Positions 52,073 through 60,072 of a stretch of 64,000 bases of DNA are shown here, in pieces (the first letter of the stretch is position 1; the number at the start of each line of letters is the position of its first letter). The DNA is from Desulfobacteraceae bacterium (lineage in GTDB: Bacteria > Desulfobacterota > Desulfobacteria > Desulfobacterales > Desulfobacteraceae). The stretch covers positions 4,260-68,259 of the forward strand of contig JADGFI010000022.1 in the NCBI GenBank assembly GCA_016743945.1, written 5' to 3'. The translations under genes and the position numbers were made by a program. The notes under the pieces were generated by a model. It was not told the DNA's origin. It made no database searches and was given only the letters and a program-made list of their open reading frames with translations.

Positions 52073-54331
52073 TTATTTCTTATCCAGCAATTCACGTATT
52101 TTCAAGGAAAGATCCTGCATACCGACTGGTTTGTTTAAAAAGCCTTTAATTCCATAGGATGCCGCCTTTTCTTGGGACATTGTTTCACTGAAGCCAGTGT
52201 ATAGCAATATCGGAATATCAGGGCGTATTTTTATCAGCTCAGCTGTAAATTTATCACCCGGTAATTTGGGCATAGCCAAATCAGTAATAACCAAATCATA
52301 TTTATCGGAATTAATACGGAAAGCGTCGAGGGCTTCTATACTGCTAATACATGAAGTAACTTCATACCCCAACCGTTCCAACATCAATTTTTCCATTTCA
52401 ACGACAGAATCTTCATCATCCACAAGCAGAATGGTTTCACCTCTACCTGTATCTTTTTTTTGGGTTTGATTGTTCTGTTCTATAAAAGAAAAATTTTCCA
52501 CCGGAAAATAAAAATTGAATTCTGTTCCTTTTCCAGGCTCGCTATTTACCTGAATCGTCCCTTTCATATTTTTAACAATACCATGTACAACTGAAAGTCC
52601 CATCCCTGTGCCTTTACCCAATTCTTTGGTTGTAAAGAACGGGTTAAAAATTTTTTTGATTAAAACATGATCCATACCGATACCTTGATCTGAAACAGTC
52701 AAACGAACATATCGCCCAGCATCCAATTCTGCATTTTTCAGGTTATGTTTTCCAATTTTTATTTCTTCCAAATTGACTTTTATTACACCGCCATTATCTT
52801 CCATGGCATGGTAAGCATTGGTTGACAGGTTCATTATGATCTGATGAATTTGTGTAGCGTCCGCTTTAACAGGACTACAGTCCTCCTGAATATTATGTTC
52901 GATGTCAATCGTTGTCGGCACCGTAGACCGAATTAATTTTAATGCCTCTTTTATAATAGTTTGGATCTTCAGTAATTTAAACTCACTTTTCTCCTGCCTG
53001 GAAAACGTCAAAATTTGTTTGACCAAATCTTTGGCCCTCAAGGAACTCTTATAAATCTGGTTCAAACTGTTTCTCAATCGGCTGTCTTCATCAACTTCAT
53101 CTAATAGCATTTCTGCATAGCCCATAATCGGAACAAGAATATTATTAAAATCGTGTGCTATACCTCCTGCCAAGGTGCCAATCGCTTCCATTTTGTATGA
53201 TTGCTGTAATTTTTCTGCCAGTTTGTTTTTTTCATTTTCTGCTTTTTTTAATGCAGAAATGTCTTCTACGCTGGACCATATAAATTTTTCACCGTTTCGG
53301 ATCACAACGATACCGTTTAACCTCACCGGTACCAGATAGCCATTTTTGTGGACATACTTTTTCTCATAGGGACCGTATTGCCCTGTTGACGTAATCAACT
53401 CCATCTGCTGTTGGTCATTGGGAACATACTCTTTGGGGGTGATGTCCCAAAAAGCAAATTGTAAAAGGTCATCAACGCTGTAACCAATAATATCTGCAAA
53501 GGCTGAATTGACTGATACAATCTTCCCGTCCAGCCTGGTCAAAACAAGCCCGATTGGTAATTGTTCTACCAATTCTCTATATTTAACTTCACTGCTCTGA
53601 AGCGCCTGTTCTGCCAATTTCAGAAACTCATTTTCCTTGTGCAGCATCATATTTTGTTTACTGATTTCTTTCATTGACGCCCGCACCAGTATCAAGAGAA
53701 GAATCAGCAGAACAAAAGTTAACCCGATAACCTGGATAATATAGGCCAACTGGCTTTTACGCAGATCTGTCATATACTGACCAGTGCCGATATAACAGCC
53801 TAACTCCGGGATACCAACGACAAAGGATATTTTTTCCTGGGGAGATGTCTGCCCAGGCCTTTTATAGTGATACGTGACATAACCTTGCCCCTCCCTTGAT
53901 TTTGCAGTTTTTACCAGGGACCTTATGATATAGACTCCGTGAAATCCTTTCAGATCCCACATATCGGTCATTTCTTTTTTGGGTTCAAAGGGTTGAACCA
54001 GCATAATTCCGTCATAGGCACTCATAAAAATATAGTTTTTGCCTGCATGATCGTTGTAGGTCATTCTTCTGACAAGGTTGCGGACCTGTTCCAGGGTGTC
54101 TGATATCGATATGTTTTGGACTCGGTATTCCACAAGTATCGGCTCAATAGAATTTCTGGCAATCTGAACGGTCTGCTTCAGGTGATCCAGTCTCTGCTCT
54201 TTTGTCTTTCCCATGTATTGGTAGGCCAGATAACTGGAGAAACAAGCAAACACCAAACAAAGGATTACGCCGATACTGATTATTTTGCTTCTGGCCGATT
54301 TCAGAACGGATTTATCGTTTCCATTGATCAT
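52073..54331 (-). CDS. Hybrid sensor histidine kinase with periplasmic Cache domain and receiver
   Basis: A 752-aa membrane kinase starting at the ATG at 54331 (GAGGAAA upstream). Domains in order: TM1 (about 12-32), a Cache-type periplasmic sensor (YIFMSAYDGIMLVQPFEPKK and GIPELGCYIGTGQYMTD, sCache-like) and TM2 (about 185-208, VIGLTFVLLILLLILV). A PAS domain (GLVLTRLDGKIVSVNSAFAD) and HisKA (TLAGGIAHDFNNILVPIMGY) follow. HATPase_c has N, G1 and G2 boxes (MNLSTNAYHAMEDNGG, VSDQGIGMDHVL, GKGTGMGLSVVHGIV). The C-terminal receiver has the phospho-Asp in YDLVITDLAMPKLPG. No DNA-binding partner is adjacent. The Cache fold suggests sensing of small organic acids. Confidence 0.95.
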   Translation of the reverse strand: MINGNDKSVLKSARSKIISIGVILCLVFACFSSYLAYQYMGKTKEQRLDHLKQTVQIARNSIEPILVEYRVQNISISDTLEQVRNLVRRMTYNDHAGKNYIFMSAYDGIMLVQPFEPKKEMTDMWDLKGFHGVYIIRSLVKTAKSREGQGYVTYHYKRPGQTSPQEKISFVVGIPELGCYIGTGQYMTDLRKSQLAYIIQVIGLTFVLLILLLILVRASMKEISKQNMMLHKENEFLKLAEQALQSSEVKYRELVEQLPIGLVLTRLDGKIVSVNSAFADIIGYSVDDLLQFAFWDITPKEYVPNDQQQMELITSTGQYGPYEKKYVHKNGYLVPVRLNGIVVIRNGEKFIWSSVEDISALKKAENEKNKLAEKLQQSYKMEAIGTLAGGIAHDFNNILVPIMGYAEMLLDEVDEDSRLRNSLNQIYKSSLRAKDLVKQILTFSRQEKSEFKLLKIQTIIKEALKLIRSTVPTTIDIEHNIQEDCSPVKADATQIHQIIMNLSTNAYHAMEDNGGVIKVNLEEIKIGKHNLKNAELDAGRYVRLTVSDQGIGMDHVLIKKIFNPFFTTKELGKGTGMGLSVVHGIVKNMKGTIQVNSEPGKGTEFNFYFPVENFSFIEQNNQTQKKDTGRGETILLVDDEDSVVEMEKLMLERLGYEVTSCISSIEALDAFRINSDKYDLVITDLAMPKLPGDKFTAELIKIRPDIPILLYTGFSETMSQEKAASYGIKGFLNKPVGMQDLSLKIRELLDKK

Positions 54332-54422
54332 TTTTTCCTCAAATATATGTATAGGGGAATTAAGTATAATCAGAATACGATGAAAAAGGTTCAAATGCAA
54401 AAAAATAATAAATCTTGTATCG

Positions 54423-55715
54423 TCACCAATTGGCAGGTTCAGCCCCATTCAAAATCCGGTTCAACATGTCTATGGTGATTTTATCAGATAAAATATCAAC
54501 ATGACTTGAATCAATGCCGATGATCCTTTCCGCCTGATTTTGAATATGCATGTCTAACTGTGAGATAAGGGTTACCGTCCCATCGTTATTCACATGGGAA
54601 GGAAAAAGGCTGCCCTTTCCCTGATAGGCAAAGAATAGATAATGCTTTAATTCTCTTGGTAGAGGACGGAAGCTTAAATTTTTAATGAAGTTACTTTCAG
54701 GAACCATATCATACCAGGCCGGCACCACCGAAGGCGAATATTCAACCCCTTTTATTGCATCCGTGTGTCCCGCCCAGGGTGATGCCAATGAAATAAAAAG
54801 GGGCATTTGGGCACGCTTCTCCAGCTTGTCATAGTGCTGAAGCATGGACCGGCCAACAAGCCCGCCCATACTGTGTGCCATTACATAGAATTTTTCATAG
54901 CCATACTTCAGGTACAGTTCATCCAAAAATTTACCATAGACCTGGCCCAAATCATCCAACCGCATGCCGGAAGGATAAAAGGCCATCCAGGGTTGATATT
55001 TCTTGCGGTCAAGGTTTTCAATGATTGCCATCCATATCCTCGGGTGACCGCTTGATCCATGCACGAAAAGAATTGGAATTTTTTCGGGGTCGTAAGCTTC
55101 CAGAAAATAAATCCGAATGCCGATGGTTTCTATAAACTTAAGGGGAGTCCATAGGCCCATATTTCCTTTTTCATCGGAAAAGATCGGATTATCCATTCTG
55201 GTCAGGCTGCCCAACTGATTTTCCCGAACCACAAATTTTTGAATTACCTCTTCGTCCGAGGTATTCTTTACCGTATCTGGAATACGGACCTCACCCGGGG
55301 GAAACAGTCGAAGTTCCAGGCTTTGGAAATCTTGGTTTGAGCCCATGTCCAGAACCAGCCCATCACCATAGACCCCGGCATATTCAGACGATTGATAGTG
55401 TCCATCCTCATTGGCATCAGCAAAGGCCATCAGATAGTAGCGACCGGAATCACGCTTAAAAGAAAAATCCAGACCCTGGCGGGTCACCCAGTACCCTCCG
55501 TCCTCTGTTTTATCCGTTGGCCACAATACCACGACAACCGGTTCGTCCAATTGAATATTGCAGATAATTGTACCGGAAATCAACCGATATCGGTCCAACC
55601 TTGCAAGGTCATCTTTCAACTGCCAGATGCCGCATCCAGAGAATAAAAACATAATACCGGCAATAAACAATGGCATCCAAAAATTTTTATTTTTACATTC
55701 CATGCGTCTGCGCAT
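54423..55715 (-). CDS. Lipoprotein alpha/beta hydrolase
   Basis: A 430-aa exported hydrolase. The lipobox LFSGC at the end of the hydrophobic start marks it as a lipoprotein. An N-terminal beta-rich segment (about 40-180, with GGYWVTRQGLDFSFKRDSGR) precedes the catalytic domain (about 200-430). The nucleophile elbow is YVMAHSMGGLVGRSML (GxSxG), with an upstream PILFVHGSSGHPRIWM oxyanion loop and a C-terminal His in IIGIDSSHVDILSD. It is probably an esterase or lipase-like enzyme at the membrane surface. The ATG at 55703 is an alternative start. Its gene ends about 90 bases before the hybrid kinase start. Confidence 0.85.
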   Translation of the reverse strand: MRRRMECKNKNFWMPLFIAGIMFLFSGCGIWQLKDDLARLDRYRLISGTIICNIQLDEPVVVVLWPTDKTEDGGYWVTRQGLDFSFKRDSGRYYLMAFADANEDGHYQSSEYAGVYGDGLVLDMGSNQDFQSLELRLFPPGEVRIPDTVKNTSDEEVIQKFVVRENQLGSLTRMDNPIFSDEKGNMGLWTPLKFIETIGIRIYFLEAYDPEKIPILFVHGSSGHPRIWMAIIENLDRKKYQPWMAFYPSGMRLDDLGQVYGKFLDELYLKYGYEKFYVMAHSMGGLVGRSMLQHYDKLEKRAQMPLFISLASPWAGHTDAIKGVEYSPSVVPAWYDMVPESNFIKNLSFRPLPRELKHYLFFAYQGKGSLFPSHVNNDGTVTLISQLDMHIQNQAERIIGIDSSHVDILSDKITIDMLNRILNGAEPANW

Positions 55716-55876
55716 TTCTCATTCCCGAAAATGTTTATACGACCATCTATATTTTTTATGATATTTCGGGTGAAATCCCCATAAATAAAATGCCGTTATT
55801 TATGTCCAAAATATCAACGTTTTCCCCTGCCCTTTTCCCGGCATAGATGGCAACACCGGAAATAGGGCAGAAACCA

Positions 55877-56671
55877 TTAATAAGTTGTTACGGGATTCTC
55901 TTCTCTCGCTTTTCTAATAACTTCTTCCATAATTTCTTTTTGTTTGTTCCCTGTGAGCGTCCTTTCCATTTCAGTCCTGACGTCGGCAAAAGATTTGGTC
56001 CCGGCTACTTTTTTTTCATACACCTTGATAAGGTGATACCCAAATTGAGTTTTCACAGGATCACTGATCTCATCTATTGCCAGGCTGAACGCTGAGTTTG
56101 CAAATTCGGGCACCATTTGTTCCTTTTCAAACCAGCCCAAATCCCCGCCTTTTGGGGCGCTGGGTCCAATTGAAAGCGCTTTGGCGACATCTTCAAATGA
56201 TTCGCCTTTTAAAATACGCTCTTTGGCCGTAAGGGCCTCCTCTTGGGTTTTGAAAAGAATATGTTTTGCCTTGACCTGTTCTTTTTGAACAAACATGGCT
56301 TTATTTTTATCATAATAGGTTTTCAGTTCTTTTTCGGTCACCTGGATCTTTTTAAAAACATCGGCTATGTATTGTCCGACCATTAGACGTTGTTTTGCCT
56401 TCTCCAATTGTTTTAACACCAAGGCATTGGTGTCATATTTTTCGCTTCTGGCCTGGAAATAAATGAGTTTTTCCTGAACAAGCTGTTCCACCAGCATTTT
56501 TCGGCCCGCCTCCGATGCATAGGTGGCTTTGTACTGGGGTGGAAGCTGTTTTAGCCTTGTGTCAACATCTTTATCCGTAATCTCAAGGGTGCCGACTTTT
56601 GCCACAATCGCTGCATTTGCTGCTGGCAACATCATTAAACTGATCAAGATAATCAATACTATTTTTTTCAT
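55877..56671 (-). CDS. Parvulin-type peptidyl-prolyl isomerase (periplasmic)
   Basis: A 264-aa exported folding factor. The start at 56671 has AAAGGAG at good spacing. The signal peptide is IVLIILISLMMLPAANA. A SurA/PpiC-like N-terminal chaperone helix region (about 20-125, with RKMLVEQLVQEKLIYFQARS) is followed by one parvulin domain. The domain signatures are VKAKHILFKTQEEALTAKER, DLGWFEKEQMVPEFANSAFS and KTQFGYHLIKVYEKK. It assists folding of exported or outer-membrane proteins. It is not in an operon with an obvious partner; the gene on its 5' side encodes an unknown protein. Confidence 0.93.
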   Translation of the reverse strand: MKKIVLIILISLMMLPAANAAIVAKVGTLEITDKDVDTRLKQLPPQYKATYASEAGRKMLVEQLVQEKLIYFQARSEKYDTNALVLKQLEKAKQRLMVGQYIADVFKKIQVTEKELKTYYDKNKAMFVQKEQVKAKHILFKTQEEALTAKERILKGESFEDVAKALSIGPSAPKGGDLGWFEKEQMVPEFANSAFSLAIDEISDPVKTQFGYHLIKVYEKKVAGTKSFADVRTEMERTLTGNKQKEIMEEVIRKAREENPVTTY

Positions 56672-56925
56672 GAACATAACTCCTTTAAACTGAATCAACA
56701 AATTCCAGTTCATCATCTGTGGGTAAAGCTGCTTTTATACAATTTCCTAGACAAAAAGTCCCGGTAAATATTTCATTTCCAAAACCCCGTTGCATCAAAA
56801 GAGCCCAAAACAAATACCCAGGGATTGGGATTTTAAAAAAACCAGGATTGATAAAACACCCGATGTTTGGCCATATTGATCCGGACTCAATGATAAAAAT
56901 TTTGGTGTTTATCCTATTTTTGATT

Positions 56926-57582
56926 TTAGGTACTGCTGGTCGGATCATGCGTAAAGGTATAAGGCTCCTGACTTCTGCCGAGGGAAATCAGGGTTGCCAG
57001 AGGATTGCTGCTGGATTTTATCTCTGAGTATCTGGATGCCAGGGAAAAAAGGTCATTCCAATCTGACTCTGAATTCATTACTTCAGTCAGGTTAGTCATA
57101 TTATCCCCACAGGATTTGGCATAACTCAAAATTTCATTGTTCGCACTCAAGGATTTGAATGCCAGAGAAAAACTCGTATCCTGATTTAGTTTTTTTTCAA
57201 GTTCACTTTTACCCGGAAATTTTTCTTTTATGACGATTCTATCTTTTTCATCAAGGGAGAGGCTTATTTTTTGATCCGTTTCAACACCCTGATTTTTCAT
57301 AAATGAGGCAAGGGTTGAAGATATGATTTTCTTCTGATTTTCGGCTGCCGCTTCAAGATCCTCCCGTTTCAAACGCCCTGTAGGACTTAAACCCATGGCC
57401 TCTCTTGTTTTTGCAAGGATCGCATCCTTTGAAATGGTAACCTTGTCTTCTTTGAGAATCGATGGTGTGGATTCTTTTTTTGATGTCTCTCCTTTAGATT
57501 TCTGAGTCGAATTGGCAAGCTTTTCATTAGCAGTGTTGTATAAATTGTTTTTATTGTATGCTGTAGTAGCAATCTGGTTCAT
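56926..57582 (-). CDS. Hypothetical protein, flagellar or secreted-type composition
   Basis: A 218-aa protein with a good GGAGGAAATAAA leader before ATG, so it is very likely expressed. It lacks a signal peptide and membrane segments. The N-terminal 60 residues are Ser/Thr/Asn/Lys-rich and probably unstructured, with NKNNLYNTANEKLANSTQKS. A predicted helical middle (DLEAAAENQKKIISSTLASF) and a KISLSLDEKDRIVIKEKFPG hairpin follow. No family was recognised. It is transcribed on its own, towards the parvulin gene about 255 bases away. Confidence 0.65.
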   Translation of the reverse strand: MNQIATTAYNKNNLYNTANEKLANSTQKSKGETSKKESTPSILKEDKVTISKDAILAKTREAMGLSPTGRLKREDLEAAAENQKKIISSTLASFMKNQGVETDQKISLSLDEKDRIVIKEKFPGKSELEKKLNQDTSFSLAFKSLSANNEILSYAKSCGDNMTNLTEVMNSESDWNDLFSLASRYSEIKSSSNPLATLISLGRSQEPYTFTHDPTSST

Positions 57583-58102
57583 TTTATTTCCTCCTTCTTC
57601 GTTGTTTTAAGGAGAATAACTTAGCAATTTTAGTGCCAATTTAAAAAAACAATAGACCCCTTATCAGACAAAAGATTTAATAGGGTGGCCAGGCAGTCCT
57701 ATAGTGGGTCATGCCGGTAATGATGGCCGGTTTTACCTTTCCTGTCCGCCATGAAAAAAACGGGAAACTCCGATCCTTTTGCCATAAACCCAGTGAATCA
57801 AGACAGGTAAAAATTGCCGAGCATGGCAGGAATGTCCTTAAAATTTTCTAACCCCTGGTGCACTTTTCTTAAAAAGCCCCGAAATTTGTAAGGCCATATA
57901 ATCTGGCAATGACATCCGTTTTTGCCAGGCAATAAAGCCAGGTTGTTGGATATGTCCTTTTTTTTTGAGGGGGGGGGGTAAGGAATTATCAAATTATTGA
58001 AAAATATGTCATTGTAAAAAAAATCCAAGGCGGATGGGTTTAAATACAGACAGGGCCGTTAGGGAATAGAACAAAAAAAATGTCTTGTCGTTCAAAACTA
58101 AA
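57583..58102. other. Non-coding stretch with long homopolymer runs
   Basis: Over 500 bases without a supported gene. It contains a T run followed by a G run near 57955-57978 and a possible small hairpin-rich block at 57660-57800. No riboswitch class I know could be matched. The minus-strand frame at 57798-58028 has no ribosome binding site. Confidence 0.4.
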
Positions 58103-58137
58103 AAAGGCTGCCTGGTTTTTTACCAGACAGCCTTTTT
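58101..58137. terminator. Strong bidirectional terminator
   Basis: AAAAAGGCTG pairs with CAGCCTTTTT, with an inner CTGGT/ACCAG step, and T tracts on both strands. No gene ends nearby, so it may belong to an unannotated small transcript from 57.6-58.1 kb. Confidence 0.8.
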
Positions 58138-58515
58138 CAGAAAAGGAAAAAAAAGATGATTTTTTTTATAATTATTTAGTATAATAGCAAGGGATGTGCC
58201 ACTCACAAATATAATCCCTATGAAATCCTAAAAGTAATTGATTTAATAGGATATATTAAGTAGAATATTTTTTCTATTCCTTGAAATCCCTTCCCGCCGG
58301 AATCAAATTCCCTGAATTTTTACCCTGAAAAGTTTATTTTTTTGAACCCCTTTCATCACCGCTACTCTCAAAAAAACATAACCTTTTGAATTAACAATAA
58401 ATTGGAATAATTTTTGAAAATTCATTTTTCTGGATTTTAACACCAATATTATCTATGATTTAATACCAATTTCGACACAGGAGACCACCCGTCAAAATAA
58501 AAGGAACACGTATTT
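58138..58515. other. AT-rich leader of the TAXI-like gene
   Basis: Very AT-rich region between the terminator and the TAXI-like protein gene. No other feature recognised. Confidence 0.4.
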
Positions 58516-59829
58516 ATGTTTAAAAAAAAAGGACCCACAACCCGAAAGGAATTGTTCATATTTTTTTTACCAGCAGTTTTGGTCTCCCTTGTTGGTTTTT
58601 TTGCGGCCTACCAATTTGTGGAACCAAGCCCTCCCAGAACTATTACAATGGCCACAGGCGAGCCGGATGGGGCTTATTTTAAATATGGAAATATATACAA
58701 ACCGCTGTTGAAAAAAAATGGTATAGAATTAAAAATTCAAACCACGGCAGGATCTCTTGAAAATCTCCAGCTCCTTGAAGATGAGGACAGCGGGATTGAC
58801 ATTGCCTTTATCCAGGGCGGCATCGGACAATTATCCACTTCAAAGGACATTATCTCCATAGGCAGTCTCTATTATGAACCTTTGATGATTTTCTGCGGCC
58901 CCGGAATCAGACCTACCCGCATAACAGAGATGAAGGGGTTACGAGTTGCCGTGGGAAAAGAAAAAAGTGGGACCAAAATTCTTTCCACCCGATTACTTGA
59001 TTTAAACGGTATTAATGAAAATAACACCCAGTTTATCTCCCAAGGATCCCAGATTTCCGCTGATATGCTTTTAAATAATAAGGTTGATATAGCCTTTTTT
59101 GTTTCAAGCCCACAAGCCGCTAATATGACTAAACTTTTAAAAACAAAATCAATTTCTCTAATGGGGTTAGATCGGGCGGATGCATATAAATTCTGGTATA
59201 ATTATTTAAATGTTATTACCATCCCCCAGGGTGTCATTAATTTTGAGACCAACATTCCCGATCGAGAGATCAAGGTATTGGCCCCTGCAGCCCAGTTAGC
59301 CGTCCGGACGGATATACACCCGGCTCTCATTGATCTTCTGCTCCAGGCAGCCAGGACGATACACACGAAAGGTGGGGGAGTGAACAAAGCGGGCGAATTC
59401 CCTTCTCCCAAATATCTGGACTTTCAATTGAGTGAAGAAGCAGAGCGTTTTTATTCGTCCCGCACCCCATTTCTCCAGCGTTATTTTCCTTTTTGGGTCG
59501 CAACCTTTCTCTCCAGAATGAAAATCATGGTCCTACCCCTGCTGGCCATAATGTATCCGCTTTTAAAACTCATGCCGTGGATATACCGCTGGAGGATGCG
59601 CGCCCGAATATACCGCTGGTATGCTGATCTGGATGCCATGAACTCAAAAGTACAAGGAAATAACGCCCCAAAGGAACATGTGGATTATGTGGCCAAATTG
59701 GATGAACTTGAAAAAAATGTTGCCAATATTAATGTGCCGCAACCCTATGCAGAAGGATTGTTCCACCTGCGCATGCATATTGATATGTTTCGTAAAAAAC
59801 TGACGGAAATGCAAAAAACCAAAGGATAA
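58516..59829 (+). CDS. Membrane-anchored TAXI-family solute-binding protein
   Basis: A 437-aa protein. It has an N-terminal membrane anchor without cleavage site (LFIFFLPAVLVSLVGFFAAY) and a TAXI/NMT1-like periplasmic domain. The domain has RTITMATGEPDGAYFKYGNI, NLQLLEDEDSGIDIAFIQGG and VAVGKEKSGTKILSTRLLDL signatures. A second membrane helix follows (about 335-360, MVLPLLAIMYPLLKLMPWIY). The C terminus is a basic cytosolic helical tail (RWRMRARIYRWYADLDAM). No TRAP permease is nearby. The architecture with a C-terminal membrane pass and a coiled tail suggests sensing or a tethered receptor rather than ordinary uptake. Confidence 0.88.
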   Translation: MFKKKGPTTRKELFIFFLPAVLVSLVGFFAAYQFVEPSPPRTITMATGEPDGAYFKYGNIYKPLLKKNGIELKIQTTAGSLENLQLLEDEDSGIDIAFIQGGIGQLSTSKDIISIGSLYYEPLMIFCGPGIRPTRITEMKGLRVAVGKEKSGTKILSTRLLDLNGINENNTQFISQGSQISADMLLNNKVDIAFFVSSPQAANMTKLLKTKSISLMGLDRADAYKFWYNYLNVITIPQGVINFETNIPDREIKVLAPAAQLAVRTDIHPALIDLLLQAARTIHTKGGGVNKAGEFPSPKYLDFQLSEEAERFYSSRTPFLQRYFPFWVATFLSRMKIMVLPLLAIMYPLLKLMPWIYRWRMRARIYRWYADLDAMNSKVQGNNAPKEHVDYVAKLDELEKNVANINVPQPYAEGLFHLRMHIDMFRKKLTEMQKTKG

Positions 59830-59943
59830 ATCAATTCCTCAACGGGACAGGCCTTTTCCAGGGCCTGATTGAGTATCTTCCCCAGTATTTTAAGTTAATG
59901 TTTATGTCAGTTCCTTGGTGAAAAAGAAAGCAATTCTCCCCAC

Positions 59944-59999
59944 TTGACAAATAAAAACACCCATACTATTAAAGATCGTTATGTCAATTGTGGCACAAT
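59944..59999 (+). promoter_or_regulatory. Candidate fdhA promoter and palindrome
   Basis: TTGACA at 59944-59949 and TATTAA at 59967-59972 are 17 bases apart. A palindrome ATTGTGGCACAAT at 59987-59999 lies just downstream, where a repressor could bind. The half-site ATTGTG is the same as in the 9359-9372 palindrome. Confidence 0.5.
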
Positions 60000-60072
60000 G
60001 CTTTAACAAAATGATAGCGTTGCACCGCCAGTCCCCATACAATTTTGGCAAAAACTAAAAACGGAGGTATCC

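Noticed and set aside
56719..57027. Plus-strand ORF opposite the region between the parvulin and the unknown protein
   Set aside because: No ribosome binding site and no family; it partly shadows the C terminus of the minus-strand gene.
57660..57800. Riboswitch such as a c-di-GMP or cobalamin class
   Set aside because: The block is structured, but none of the conserved core sequences of the classes I know could be found.
59987..60012. Sigma-54 promoter before fdhA
   Set aside because: TGGCAC is present, but the -12 GC element (TTGC) is absent at the correct spacing.
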